From: Psychrobacter faecalis
GTDB lineage: Bacteria; Pseudomonadota; Gammaproteobacteria; Pseudomonadales; Moraxellaceae
Assembly: GCF_016107575.1 (NCBI RefSeq)
Contig: NZ_JABAST010000013.1
Location: forward strand, 1-64,000
DNA: 64,000 bases
Direction: 5' to 3'
The notes below the pieces were generated by a model. It had not been told where the DNA came from and ran no database searches. It saw nothing but the letters and a program-made list of their open reading frames with translations. This document shows positions 30,761 to 41,096 of this stretch, one piece after another; positions within the stretch are counted from its first letter, which is position 1, and the number at the start of each line of letters is the position of its first letter. Both the position numbers and the translations under genes were made by a program.

Positions 30761-30889
30761 GCTATACCTGTCCTATCGTTTTATAATTGACTTAAACTTT
30801 ATCGTTAATGTGTTGACGTTATATTTTCACCATAAGCCAAAGGCTGTTTGGAGAGTAAAATATTCATTTATCAAGCTACTGTTTTTAAA

Positions 30890-31390
30890 CTAAGCATCTT
30901 CATAAATCAAGTTGGCTTTGTCAATATTGCTTAATGCAATCTCAAACTGCTCACCATCAGTGGCGGTCAGTTTTAAAGAAGTGTCATCAATACTGTCTAA
31001 AGTACCAGTTGCTTTGCGGCGTTTTTTATCGCCTTCACCAATCGCTTGGATCAAACGCAAGCTAACGGTTTGACCGACATAATCACGCATTTGCTCATCT
31101 GAGAAAAAGGCACGATCAAAACCTGGCGACGATACTTCTAAAATATACTCACCAGCAATCGGGTCATGAACTTCAAGAATACCGCTCACTTGATGATTTA
31201 CCGCGGCGCAGTCCTCGATGGTCACTTGCTTATCTTGGGCTTGGTCTTCTGGCAATGCCTCAATATAAATGCGTAACAACGAGCGACGACCTTGTGGCGC
31301 AAATTCAATACCCCATAGCGCCACATCACAAGCAGCAACTGCAGGAGCAATAATATTGGTCAGTTCTGTAACTTTTGTCGAAAGCTTCAT
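30890..31390 (-). CDS. rimP: Ribosome maturation factor RimP
   Basis: Needed for 30S subunit assembly. It is 166 residues with the family motifs LWGIEFAPQGRRSLLRIYIE, VTIEDCAAVNHQVSGILEV and YILEVSSPGFDRAFF. First protein gene of the rimP-nusA-infB cluster, downstream of the initiator tRNA. Confidence 0.95.
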   Translation of the reverse strand: MKLSTKVTELTNIIAPAVAACDVALWGIEFAPQGRRSLLRIYIEALPEDQAQDKQVTIEDCAAVNHQVSGILEVHDPIAGEYILEVSSPGFDRAFFSDEQMRDYVGQTVSLRLIQAIGEGDKKRRKATGTLDSIDDTSLKLTATDGEQFEIALSNIDKANLIYEDA

Positions 31391-31955
31391 AATCTATTTA
31401 TCTTTTCCTATTCACTTCTCGAACATAGCGAGTTAAGTGTTTTTAATTTTATGCATCGAACTTTTATAAGTTCAAAATTTATTAAAAGCGCTTTATTAAT
31501 CAAAATCTTATGAATCAGAGTCTTATCAATCAAAGCTTTGTTAAGCATTGTCTTATATAGACAAGAATATTACTTCAGCAATAATTATCATTCTATTCTT
31601 AAAACGTAACTATTATGCCTGGCCTTATATACTAGGCGTTTTATGACTCGTGCTTTTATATAGGGATGAGCATAAAAAACATCAAGCTCAACCAGACAAT
31701 GCCTTTATTATTTATAAAGCAGAACTATCGATAAAAGCGTGAGGAGTAAAGGATAGTATGCTTACCAAGCATCGCGCCGGTCGCGGCAGATGATGGTTAG
31801 TAACGAATAGCATCGCACTCTATAGAGATAGAGCTTAGCATAAGTAGGATAGATATCGCGATAACACCGACCATCAGATACAAAAAAACCCACAAACATA
31901 ATGGTGGGCTAATCGTTACTGACAAATTTAGTGTACAAAACATCAGTATAAAAAG
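31391..31955 (-). other. rimP leader region and tRNA downstream DNA
   Basis: About 565 bases. It contains a terminator for the tRNA at 31881-31910 and a run of loosely repeated units (AATCAAAATCTTATG, AATCAGAGTCTTATC, AATCAAAGC) at about 31498-31540. A promoter for rimP is expected here. A 61-codon ORF over the tRNA end is not a gene. Confidence 0.5.
31881..31910 (-). terminator. Terminator after the initiator tRNA
   Basis: On the minus strand AGCCCACC and GTGGGT pair around an AT-rich loop, then TTTTTTTG. Confidence 0.6.
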
Positions 31956-32032
<77 letters not shown>

Positions 32033-32184
32033 TCAATCTAGAACGCATATTATAGAGAGGTTTTAGAGGGCTGTCAATACTTATTTTAGATAATAATCAA
32101 ATTAAGCATTAATGACGATGAACCCTGCTTTCTATAATGTTTGAGTACAACAACGTTCAAGTAAAACATCATACAAATAAAGCT

Positions 32185-32269
32185 TGGTGCGATTGGGGGG
32201 ACTTGAACCCCCACAGCTTGCGCCACCACCCCCTCAAGATGGCGTGTCTACCAATTCCACCACAATCGC
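32185..32269 (-). tRNA. tRNA-Leu (GAG)
   Basis: 85 bases with encoded CCA and a long variable arm. The anticodon loop is TTGAGGG (anticodon GAG) on a CCATC/GGTGG stem. T-loop GGTTCAAGTCC is standard. It follows secG, as leuU does in E. coli. Confidence 0.95.
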
Positions 32270-32466
32270 ATTTTTCTTACTACTCTGTTTTTGAGCTTTA
32301 ACCTTTTATAACCGATGCATAAGGAAAGCAACGAAAGTTAAAGACCACTAAAAACAGAGAAGCATTGTAAATCTAACATCTTAAAATAGCAAGTACTGCC
32401 TGAATTAAAAGATAACTGCTAAAAATATCTGTCAAAACAATTAAACAGATACTAACGCCAATATAA

Positions 32467-32775
32467 CTACTGAGGATTTTGTGTCAGCGGGCGTGGCGTT
32501 TGCGGCGCTGATACTGGCGCATCTAAACGAAACTGGTCTTCTGCTTGTTTACGTGCATGTACGGCAAGCGTCATACTGGTGATAAAAAATATCACCGTTA
32601 ATACTGCAGTGGCACGCGTCAAAAAGTTTGCAGTGCCGGCGGCGCCAAATACGGTACCTGATGAGCCCGCACCAAAAGAAGCTCCGGCGTCTGCCCCTTT
32701 ACCATGCTGTATCAAAATCAAGCCAATCATGGCAATCGCCACGATAATGTGCAGGGCTAATATAAACGTAAACAT
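32467..32775 (-). CDS. secG: Protein translocase subunit SecG
   Basis: Inner-membrane partner of SecYE. At 102 residues it has two transmembrane helices (about 4-22 and 52-70) joined by the conserved loop IQHGKGADAGASFGAG and GTVFGAAGTANFLTR. The C-terminal 25 residues are polar and Pro/Gln-rich. It lies between tpiA and tRNA-Leu. Confidence 0.95.
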   Translation of the reverse strand: MFTFILALHIIVAIAMIGLILIQHGKGADAGASFGAGSSGTVFGAAGTANFLTRATAVLTVIFFITSMTLAVHARKQAEDQFRLDAPVSAPQTPRPLTQNPQ

Positions 32776-33041
32776 GGTGGCCTCTTTTGCCGCGTAATGA
32801 CGACTGATAACGTAAAATAAATCGTAGGATTAAATAATGTAAATAACTGGCGTTTAACGATTGACCTCTAATATGGCCAATAACGCCAAACCAGTTGTGT
32901 AAATAAAGCAATCATCTAAATAAGGCGCATTGTACACGATTGCAAGGTCACTGTTAAAGCCACTTTTGCCAACTGCGAAAGACATTTTTTGAGCAAAGTT
33001 ATTGTTCAATATGGATTAAATTGTAATTTTACTGAATACGA

Positions 33042-33842
33042 CTACGCTTTATTGCCGCCAAAAGCCTTAGCAATCGCTAAAAAACTTTCTGCTTTTAGCG
33101 ATGCGCCGCCAACCAATGCCCCATCAATCATGCTATCAGCAGCAAAACTGTCGGCATTGTCAGCATTGACGCTACCACCGTATAAAACCGTTATGTTGTC
33201 TAATTCGCCATTGAAGCTCGCAAGGGTTTGCTTAATATGTTGATGTGTCGCACTTACTTCAGCGACGGTTGGTACTTTGCCCGTACCAATTGCCCAAACT
33301 GGCTCATAAGCGATGATTAAACGCTCTGACAAGTTTGTAGCAAGTTCAGGATTTTGTGCAAGTAAATCTTTAATCACCGCTAATTGCGCATCAATGACTG
33401 CCAGCGTTTCTTTGGCATCATACTGCGCTTGGGTTTCGCCAATGCAAAATATCACGCCTAAGTTTTGTGTGAGGGCGTGAGCCATTTTTTGCAATAAGCA
33501 ATCATGAGATTCTTGATGGTATTGACGGCGCTCAGAGTGTCCCAGTATCGTCCATGTTGCGCCAGTATCAGCAATTTGCTGCGCTGAACAATCACCGGTA
33601 TAAGCGCCGGTACTGGCACTATAGGCGCTTATATCTTGAGCGGCGCTCAGTATTGAACTACCTTTTAGCCGCTCACTGACAGCCGTCAAATGAATCAGGC
33701 TCGGGGCGATCATCAATTGACAATCAGCGTTATCAGGCTGCTCTTTTGTGCTAACAGCCATTAATAAGTCATCTAGTAGCGCCTTGACGTCATGGCTCGT
33801 CGCTGGATTCTGCTTCCAATTTCCAATTACCCAAGCTTGCAT
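33042..33842 (-). CDS. tpiA: Triose-phosphate isomerase
   Basis: Interconverts dihydroxyacetone phosphate and glyceraldehyde 3-phosphate. Motifs: VIGNWKQNP (substrate Asn/Lys), ILGHSERR (catalytic His), [15 protein letters not shown] (catalytic Glu and flexible loop) and [11 protein letters not shown]. The frame extends to 33875, but the methionine at 33842 starts the conserved [10 protein letters not shown], giving 266 residues. First gene of the large minus-strand cluster. Confidence 0.97.
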   Translation of the reverse strand: MQAWVIGNWKQNPATSHDVKALLDDLLMAVSTKEQPDNADCQLMIAPSLIHLTAVSERLKGSSILSAAQDISAYSASTGAYTGDCSAQQIADTGATWTILGHSERRQYHQESHDCLLQKMAHALTQNLGVIFCIGETQAQYDAKETLAVIDAQLAVIKDLLAQNPELATNLSERLIIAYEPVWAIGTGKVPTVAEVSATHQHIKQTLASFNGELDNITVLYGGSVNADNADSFAADSMIDGALVGGASLKAESFLAIAKAFGGNKA

Positions 33843-34231
33843 ACCTATATACCTTATCTTATCTATTGCTGCCAATATGGCTTATATGCGCGCAAGTATA
33901 ACAAATATTTCCTAAGTGCTATAGTTATAGTATGAGGCGCTCAAAGTTGGAACTGATTTTGCATAAAATTATTTTAAATAAGTATTTGGCACATTGACGT
34001 TTTTAGCAGATTAGTCATCTTATACGCTATATAAAGTCTTTTAACTCTAAAAAATTCCTATATCATTCTATTTATAGAAAATAAAACCAAGGCAATCAAT
34101 CATTTGTTTTTAGAATAAATGTTACTAATCAATGTAGCGATTATAAATAAGCTACTGGTGTTATATATAGTAGATGCTTTGGTTTCGGTAAAAAATACAG
34201 CCCATTTGGTATCACGCATAGAGAGGTCTTA
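33843..34231. other. Divergent intergenic region, tpiA / pilB
   Basis: 390 AT-rich bases with promoters of both genes expected. A TGGCAC near 33987 has no matching -12 element, so no sigma-54 promoter is claimed. No gene. Confidence 0.4.
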
Positions 34232-35941
34232 ATGTCTATCACAGCCAGTAAATATGGTGGTTTAGCGTAGCAGTTAATTAGCGAAGGCATCGTCAGCGAA
34301 GCGCATATGAAAACCGCGCAAACAGAATCACAACAGCAGAAAATGGGCTTGGTTCCCTATTTGGTTGACAATAAGCTGGCCAATGCTTATCAAGTAGCGC
34401 AGATGCTATCGCAAGCGTTTGGTGATCCTTTGTTTGATCTTGATGCCTTAAGCTCAGATGTCATTCCAAAAAACTTGGTCGATGAAAAAATCGTACGTAA
34501 GTTCAACGCCCTACCACTGTTTAAACGCGGGCAACGCTTATTTGTGGCATTGAGTGACCCGACCCGTATCGATGCCATCGACGCTATTGCCTTTAACTCG
34601 CGCCTGTCTATCGAGACTGTCGTCGTTGAAGAAGATAAGCTCAAAAAGCGTATTGAGAATCTGTACGCTGATACCATGCAAAGTTTTGATAGCTTTTCTG
34701 ACAGCGATTTAAATATTGGCTTTAATGAAAGCGAAGAAGACGAAGGCGAAACCAAACTTAGCGACGGCGTCGATGAAGCGCCCGTGGTGAAGTTTGTTAA
34801 TAAAATGTTGGTTGATGCCATTCGTATGGGCGCCTCGGACCTACATTTTGAACCTTATGAAAAAACCTATCGCGTGCGCTTTCGTGTCGATGGCGTCATG
34901 CAAAAAATGGCCAGTCCGCCGGTACAACTTGCGGGTAAAATTGCCGCGCGTCTAAAAGTCATGTCGCAAATGGACATCTCTGAGCGCCGTGTACCGCAAG
35001 ATGGTCGTATTAAGCTTAAAATCTCTAAAGACAAAGCCATCGATTTCCGCGTAAACTCCCTACCTACCTTATTTGGCGAAAAGCTGGTTTTACGTATTTT
35101 GGATCCATCATCTGCCATGCTTGGTATTGAAGCATTAGGTTATGAGCCCGACCAAAAAGAGATGTTTTTAGAAGCCTTACATAAGCCTCAAGGTATGCTG
35201 CTGATTACTGGTCCTACTGGTTCAGGTAAAACCGTCTCCCTTTATACCGGTATTAATATTTTAAATACTGGCGAGACCAATATCTCAACCGCCGAAGACC
35301 CCGTTGAGATTAATCTTGAAGGTATCAATCAGGTCAACGTTAACCCGAAAGTCGGTTTAACCTTTGCCAATGCGCTCAAATCATTCTTACGTCAAGATCC
35401 TGATATCGTCATGGTCGGTGAGATTCGTGACCTTGAAACGGCTGAGATTGCGATTAAAGCAGCACAAACTGGACATATGGTGCTGTCTACCCTGCATACC
35501 AATTCTGCCCCTGAAACCTTGACGCGTTTGCGCAATATGGGAGTTGCCTCATTTAACATTGCAACGTCAGTGAACTTGGTTATTGCCCAGCGATTGGCAA
35601 GACGTTTATGCAAAAATTGCAAAAAACCCATCAATATACCGCGCCAAAGCTTGCTTGAGCTTGGTTTTACCGATGCTGATTTAGACAACCCAGACAATGT
35701 CATTTATGAACCTATTGGCTGTAATGAATGCCGTGAAGGCTACAAAGGCCGTGTCGGTATTTATGAAGTGATGAAAGTCAGCCCCGATATTTCGCGCATT
35801 ATTATGGAAGATGGTAACGCCATAGATATCAAAGACGCTGCCCTTAAAAACGGCTTTAGAGATTTACGCCGCTCGGGTATTTTAAAGGTGCTGCAAGGGG
35901 TAACCAGTATTCAAGAAATGATGCGCGTGACTTCTGAATAA
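34232..35941 (+). pseudogene. pilB: Type IV pilus assembly ATPase PilB, with in-frame amber codon 13
   Basis: Hexameric ATPase that powers pilus extension. The natural start appears to be ATG 34232 with GAGAGG at ideal spacing, reading MSITASKYGGLA and then TAG at 34268-34270. The frame continues as QLISEGIVSEAH to an internal ATG at 34307, from which 544 residues are open. That part is complete: GspE N-domain, Walker A GPTGSGKT (302-309 counting from 34307), Asp and His boxes, and the CKNC/CNEC zinc motif. The internal ATG has no ribosome site. So it may be a nonsense allele, a sequencing error or an N-shortened but working protein. pilC and pilD follow. Confidence 0.8.
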
Positions 35942-36163
35942 CGACCGTCGAAAAACAAAAAGTTCCAACTCGTGATTTTGAGCCTTTATGTTTATGAATT
36001 AGTAATATTGTTTAACAGATATACTTAGATATAAAACAGATATATACTGGCTTTTTTCGCTAGAATAAAGTAAGCCAAAGGGAAAGTTGCTGAAATTATC
36101 CTGCTTTTATAGGTTTGCAACTTCTTGTTGATTCTTTCCATGACAAATTACAAGGGTAGTAAC

Positions 36164-37387
36164 ATGGCCAAAGCTAAAACCGACATGCTATTAGACTTTG
36201 TCTATGATGGAGTCAATCGGCGTGGGCAAAAAGTAAAAGGCGAAACCACCAGTCGTAGCTTGGAGTTGGCAAAAGCAACCTTGCGCAAACAAGGTATCAC
36301 CGTTAAAGCCATCAAGAAAAAACCCAAGCCTTTATACACCTTTAAAAAGTCTATTAAACCGATTGATATTGCTATTTTTGCGCGGCAGTTGGCAACTATG
36401 ATGAAAGCTGGCGTGCCATTAACCCAGTCTTTTGAGATTGTTGCTGATTCTCTTGATAACCCGAGCATGAAAGATTTGGTCTTACAAATAAAAGCCGATA
36501 TTGAAGCTGGTGGTACCTTTGCTTCAGCACTGCGTAAACATCCACGCTATTTTGATGACCTTTTTTGCTCGCTTGTTGATTCTGGCGAGCAGTCCGGTTC
36601 GTTAGAGACCATGCTAGAGCGGGTTGCAACCTATAAAGAAAAAAGTGAGCTGTTAAAAGCCAAAATTAAAAAAGCGATGAAATATCCTATCGCCGTTATT
36701 GTCGTTGCCATTATCGTCACTATTATTCTACTGGTTAAAGTTGTTCCTGTATTTGCCGATTTATTTGGTTCATTTGGTGCCGAACTACCTGCGTTTACTC
36801 AGATGGTAGTAGGGATGTCAGAATGGATGCAATCTTGGTGGTTTATTTTAATCGTACTGATTGGTGGCGCCGTCATTGGCTTTTCAGAAGCTAAAAAACG
36901 CTCTAAGAAGTTCCGTGATTTCTTAGACCGTGCGGTATTAAAAGCACCCATATTTGGCAATATTGCTTATCAAGCGGTTATCGCTCGCTTTGCGCGTACA
37001 TTATCGACCACTTTTGCTGCTGGTGTACCCCTGATTGATGCTTTAGATTCTACCGCTGGCGCTGCAAATAACGTAGTCTTTTATAACGCCATTCAGCAAA
37101 TAAAAAACGATGTTTCAACCGGTCAGCAATTGCAATTTTCGATACGCTCAACCAACTTATTCCCAAGTATGGCGATTCAAATGGTTGGTATTGGTGAAGA
37201 ATCAGGTAGCTTAGAAGAGATGCTCGATAAAGTTGCGGTCTATTACGAAAACGAAGTCGATAACGCTGTTGATGGTTTGACCAGCTTAATGGAGCCGTTA
37301 ATTATGGCGGTGCTCGGTGTATTGGTTGGCGGCTTAGTGATTGCCATGTATTTACCAATCTTCCAAATGGGCTCAGTGGTAGGCTAA
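36164..37387 (+). CDS. pilC: Type IV pilus inner-membrane platform protein PilC
   Basis: Polytopic platform protein that couples the PilB motor to pilin assembly. Two GspF domains are visible, each starting near FARQLATMMKAGVPLTQSF and FARTLSTTFAAGVPLIDAL. Three main hydrophobic segments lie near residues 168-190, 215-235 and 375-400. The frame reaches back to 36125; ATG 36164 has AAGGG eight bases upstream and starts the typical MAKAKTDML, giving 407 residues. It lies between pilB and pilD. Confidence 0.95.
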   Translation: MAKAKTDMLLDFVYDGVNRRGQKVKGETTSRSLELAKATLRKQGITVKAIKKKPKPLYTFKKSIKPIDIAIFARQLATMMKAGVPLTQSFEIVADSLDNPSMKDLVLQIKADIEAGGTFASALRKHPRYFDDLFCSLVDSGEQSGSLETMLERVATYKEKSELLKAKIKKAMKYPIAVIVVAIIVTIILLVKVVPVFADLFGSFGAELPAFTQMVVGMSEWMQSWWFILIVLIGGAVIGFSEAKKRSKKFRDFLDRAVLKAPIFGNIAYQAVIARFARTLSTTFAAGVPLIDALDSTAGAANNVVFYNAIQQIKNDVSTGQQLQFSIRSTNLFPSMAIQMVGIGEESGSLEEMLDKVAVYYENEVDNAVDGLTSLMEPLIMAVLGVLVGGLVIAMYLPIFQMGSVVG

Positions 37388-37412
37388 CAGCCACTGCAAG
37401 GAAAACGATTTC

Positions 37413-38312
37413 ATGCAATTTCTTCAGTTATTACAAGAAAATATGACACTCGCTTTAATTATTTTTGGTCTACTTGGCCTCTGTGTCGGCAGCTTTTTAA
37501 ATGTGGTAATTCATCGGACACCGCTTATGATGTTAACGGCTTGGCGGCAAGAATGTAGCCAGTTTATGGCTGAGCAAGCAGACATGCCACCTGAACATAC
37601 GCGACCATTATCAGATATCGTCGCTGCTGATACTCCCATCACACTAAGCACACCTGCTTCACGCTGTCCGCACTGCGCCCATAAAATAAAGTGGTATGAA
37701 AACATCCCTTTAATAAGCTGGCTTATATTACGCGGGCGCTGCTCAGACTGTAAAGCTGCTATCGGACTGCGTTATCCTATTGTTGAGCTGGTAACTGCTC
37801 TGCTATCTATGTTGGTCATTTATCAGTTTGGCGTCAGCGCCGCAGGATTATCAGCATTGATTTTGGTCTGGACGCTGGTTGCTTTAACGGGTATCGATTT
37901 TGATACCCAGCTATTGCCTGACCGCCTGACCTTTCCTTTAGCGGGCTTAGGATTGGCGGTAAATTCGCAAGGCTGGTTTGTCTCACCTACGCAGTCAATC
38001 TGGGGACTTTTACTTGGCTTTTTATCTTTGTGGGTCGTGGTAAAAATCTTTTATTTCATTACGAAAAAACACGGCATGGGACAAGGCGATTTTAAATTAC
38101 TAGCCGTCTTGGGTGCTTGGCTTGGGCCTATGATGTTGCCACTCATTATCTTGCTCTCCTCCCTATTAGGTTCTATCGTCGGGATTATTCTGATGAAAAA
38201 ACAAGGAGAAAGTCGTCCTTTTGCTTTTGGTCCTTATATCGCCATTGCTGGTATCATTGCATTATTATACGGCCCAGATATCGTCAATTGGTATTTAGGA
38301 ATGTACGCTTAA
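37413..38312 (+). CDS. pilD: Prepilin peptidase / N-methyltransferase PilD
   Basis: Cuts and N-methylates prepilins at the inner membrane. The cytoplasmic domain has two CxxC pairs (CPHC and CSDC) with KWYENIPLISWLILRGRC-type sequence. The aspartyl-protease residues are in GIDFDTQLLPD and GMGQGDFK. About eight transmembrane segments. At 299 residues, complete. It starts 25 bases after pilC with an AAGGAAAA ribosome site. Confidence 0.96.
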   Translation: MQFLQLLQENMTLALIIFGLLGLCVGSFLNVVIHRTPLMMLTAWRQECSQFMAEQADMPPEHTRPLSDIVAADTPITLSTPASRCPHCAHKIKWYENIPLISWLILRGRCSDCKAAIGLRYPIVELVTALLSMLVIYQFGVSAAGLSALILVWTLVALTGIDFDTQLLPDRLTFPLAGLGLAVNSQGWFVSPTQSIWGLLLGFLSLWVVVKIFYFITKKHGMGQGDFKLLAVLGAWLGPMMLPLIILLSSLLGSIVGIILMKKQGESRPFAFGPYIAIAGIIALLYGPDIVNWYLGMYA

Positions 38313-38428
38313 ACCCCTATACTGACGCAAGTAGACGCGCAATTTCTCAAAAATGCGCTTTAACCTGCTAGAATAGGCTATTGGTATATTGTAGCCTCCC
38401 TCTTCTATCGGTTAAATAAGTCATTACT

Positions 38429-39118
38429 ATGTCAAATTATGCCTCATCTTCATCTTATTCCTATCAGCCACAGTCGCCCCAATCCAAAAGCAAGACGTTA
38501 GTTGTCGGCTTGACCGGCGGTATCGGCAGCGGGAAGTCGGCGGCAAGCGATTGGTTCGCGCAGCAAGGGATTGATATTATTGATGCAGATGTGATTGCTC
38601 ATCAAGTGGTCGCTAAAGGTAGCGCTACTTTACGTAAAATCAAAAGAAAATTTGGTGATTGGGTATTAAATGATGATGGGGAAATGGATCGCGCCGCCGT
38701 GCGCACTCATGTCTTCACCCATCCTGAAGCCTTAATTGAGCTTGAAGCCATCACCCATCCAGCCATACGCGAAGCGGCAAAGCTGCAACTAGCAGCCAGT
38801 ACGTCGCCATATGTCGTGCTATCAGCGCCACTACTGATTGAGGCAGCAGAAGCGGGCCTTGCCAATTTATGCCAGCGTATATTGGTGATGGATGCCACCG
38901 AGGAAACTCAGCTTGCCCGTGCCAGCCAGCGCGATGAGCAAAGCGTGCAAAAGATTAAAGCCATTATGATTAATCAGCTCAGCCGCGAAGAGCGTAATCG
39001 TCATGCAGATGATGTGGTGCTTAACGAGAGCGATCTTGCGGCGCTATATTTACAGCTTGAGCCATTACATCAAAACTATCTTACGCTTGCCCAGCAGCTA
39101 AAGTTCGCTGCCGATTAA
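38429..39118 (+). CDS. coaE: Dephospho-CoA kinase
   Basis: Last step of coenzyme A synthesis. Walker A is GGIGSGKSAASDWF (about residue 30), followed by IDIIDADVIAHQVV and the lid region RASQRDEQSV. The N-terminal 24 residues are a Ser/Gln/Tyr-rich extension. It usually follows pilD in gammaproteobacteria. Its last 38 bases overlap the end of rlmB on the other strand. Confidence 0.95.
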   Translation: MSNYASSSSYSYQPQSPQSKSKTLVVGLTGGIGSGKSAASDWFAQQGIDIIDADVIAHQVVAKGSATLRKIKRKFGDWVLNDDGEMDRAAVRTHVFTHPEALIELEAITHPAIREAAKLQLAASTSPYVVLSAPLLIEAAEAGLANLCQRILVMDATEETQLARASQRDEQSVQKIKAIMINQLSREERNRHADDVVLNESDLAALYLQLEPLHQNYLTLAQQLKFAAD

Positions 39119-39851
39119 TCTCATAGAGCGCCATACCAGTCGCCACACTCACATTTAAGCTTTGCAGGTTACCATGCTCGTTGCCTGACATCGGAATATA
39201 AACCAGCTCATCGCAGCTCTCCATCGTCAGGCGACGCATGCCCTCGCCCTCAGAGCCCATAATAATCGCAGTTTTACCCGTCATATCAGCAGCATGTATT
39301 GGCTTTGCCTCTGCATTTAATGCGGTGCCAAACACAAAGACGCCAGCATTTTTAATCTTGCTTAACGTACGAGCCAAATTGGTCACACTAACGATAGGCA
39401 TCATCTCGGCAGCTCCTACCGATACTTTCGCAACCGTTGGCGTCAGGCTTGCCGCATGGTGTTTGGGGCAAATAACGGCATCAACGCCCATGGCCACTGC
39501 GGTACGTAAACACGCACCAAAGTTATGCGCGTCGGTAATTTGGTCGAGCACCAATAATAAGCATTGCTCACGCTTAGCAAGGGTATCCAATAAACCTTCG
39601 TCAGCGAAACCTAACGGACGCGCATTCAGTACCACGCCTTGATGCTGCGGGCTACCGCATAGCTGAGTAAGCTTATCTTTTTGTGTCGGTTGAATACTAA
39701 TACCATTATCACGTGCTTGCGCCATAATCGCTTGTACGTGGCTGTCGCTCTCACGTCCTTGTTGGACAAATAAACTGAGTCCATCAAGCGGGCGATATTC
39801 GAGTAAGGCTTCAATCGCGTGAATGCCATAAAAATAGCTAGGTTTTGCCAT
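39081..39851 (-). CDS. rlmB: 23S rRNA (guanosine-2'-O-)-methyltransferase RlmB
   Basis: SpoU-family knot methyltransferase that modifies G2251 in the 23S rRNA peptidyl-transferase P loop. Motifs: ITDAHNFGACLRTA (1), GSEGEGMRRL (2) and IPMSGNEHGNLQSLNVSVATGMALYE (3, given for position). N-terminal SpoU_sub_bind domain begins FYGIHAIEALLEYRP. Its 3' end overlaps coaE by 38 bases. Confidence 0.94.
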   Translation of the reverse strand: MAKPSYFYGIHAIEALLEYRPLDGLSLFVQQGRESDSHVQAIMAQARDNGISIQPTQKDKLTQLCGSPQHQGVVLNARPLGFADEGLLDTLAKREQCLLLVLDQITDAHNFGACLRTAVAMGVDAVICPKHHAASLTPTVAKVSVGAAEMMPIVSVTNLARTLSKIKNAGVFVFGTALNAEAKPIHAADMTGKTAIIMGSEGEGMRRLTMESCDELVYIPMSGNEHGNLQSLNVSVATGMALYEINRQRTLAAGQA

Positions 39852-39903
39852 AGTGGGTCTACAATATAAAAGTGGTATCGCGTACGGCGATAAAAAATAG
39901 GAA

Positions 39904-40050
39904 ATATAGTCAGTCCTAAATAAAATCAGTACAAGTATGATGACCCGCTACTGGTATTCATTTTGCGCAGCCTCTGTCTGCGTAGGCACAGCAAGCAAGG
40001 AAAATGAATACCAGTAGCTCTATGTTCATCTTATAGCGGACTGCCTATAT
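39904..40050. repeat. MITE-like inverted-repeat element
   Basis: 147 bases with ends ATATAGTCAGTCC and GGACTGCCTATAT (12 of 13 complementary). Inside is a second palindrome: CTACTGGTATTCATTTT faces AAAATGAATACCAGTAG. TA dinucleotides flank both ends. No ORF. I recognise the sequence type from Psychrobacter intergenic regions; copy number cannot be tested here. Confidence 0.7.
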
Positions 40051-40215
40051 AACGATAATTGTAGCAATTAACGCGTGGCGAAACGAAAAATTATTAAAAT
40101 AATTGCAAAAAAAAGAAATAAACCTTGGCGTAAGATTTATTTCTTCTAACTTGTTTATTTAAAGGGGTGGCAAGTTGTCTTGTAACACCTTTAATCGTAT
40201 GATTTTTTAGCCAGC

Positions 40216-40551
40216 TTAACCTTCTAAATGACAAATATACTGCACGATTTCTTCTGTACGCAAATTAAAACCACTATTGCCTTCGACTACGAATGACTGT
40301 CCTGCGCGGTAGTAGCTAAATTCTTCCTCACCGTTTATTTTGACCTCACACTCACCGCTGATGATTTCGATGCGCTCCGAAGTATTGGTGCTAAAGTGAT
40401 AGTGCTCAACCAAATTGTCGCAAGGCAAAATAACCCCGAGCGTTTTATGGCGACCGTCCTCAAACATAATGGTATGGCTTGAGCAACGACCATCGTAGGA
40501 TATCGTGGCTTGAGCATTGACTGTTACATTGGTAAATTGCGCCGCTGTCAT
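40216..40551 (-). CDS. ppnP: Pyrimidine/purine nucleoside phosphorylase PpnP
   Basis: Small cupin-fold phosphorylase (YaiE/DUF1255 family) that splits nucleosides with phosphate. Conserved features are GRCSSHTIMFEDGRHKTLGV, EHYHFSTNTSERIEIISGE and the C-terminal GQSFVVEGNSGFNL. The E. coli protein is about 94 residues; this one is 111. It is a single gene with no clear partners. Confidence 0.9.
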   Translation of the reverse strand: MTAAQFTNVTVNAQATISYDGRCSSHTIMFEDGRHKTLGVILPCDNLVEHYHFSTNTSERIEIISGECEVKINGEEEFSYYRAGQSFVVEGNSGFNLRTEEIVQYICHLEG

Positions 40552-41096
40552 AGTGGCTTCCTTATCAAATAATTATTGCCAAACTAAAAGACCAAATTGA
40601 AAAACTAAATAGCAGAATAACTCATCGCTTAACTGACAGTTCTATTACAACTTTTTGACGATTCACTCTATATTTAGCTCGATATAACTGTTAACCAAAT
40701 AAAGACTCGCATAGAGAATACACTATGAAAAGTAATGATGAAACGCTTACTTTGTCTAGCATGAACTCACCTCTCGTCTTTTACTAGAAACATCATAGAT
40801 AGCAGATTGTATGAAAATCTGGTGGTAAGAGTTTATCATTATGTGAGATTATGCTACCACATTATATCTATAAAGTTTGTTACAGCGACTAGGAAAGTTG
40901 CGCTTATTGTTAAATGAATACCTAGCTTTGATTACCTTTAAAATTTGTATTTCCTACCTTTTGCCACCATAATATTTGCCAATTATCGTTATCTTATTAA
41001 CACCATTTACCAAAGCTGTTTTTATTTATTTATCCTATTGTAGACCTAAAAATCAGCCTAATTGCTGATATTTATTGTCTGCCATGAGAGGCGTTG
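40552..41096. other. Intergenic region, ppnP / recN
   Basis: About 545 AT-rich bases. A 20-codon ORF (ATG at 40724) has no convincing ribosome site and is not called. GTGGTA and TACCAC (about 40825-40860) could form a weak stem. Nothing else seen. Confidence 0.4.

Noticed and set aside
33985-34010. Possible sigma-54 promoter before pilB
   Set aside because: A TGGCAC is present, but no TTGC at the right distance.
34390-34821. 143-codon minus-strand ORF inside pilB
   Set aside because: A shadow of the pilB frame with Ser/Leu-rich composition. The plus-strand gene is unmistakable.
39238-39642. 134-codon plus-strand ORF opposite rlmB
   Set aside because: Mirror of the conserved SpoU gene; no independent support.
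40724-40786. 20-codon peptide MKSNDETLTLSSMNSP and onward
   Set aside because: No clear ribosome site and no context. Likely chance.
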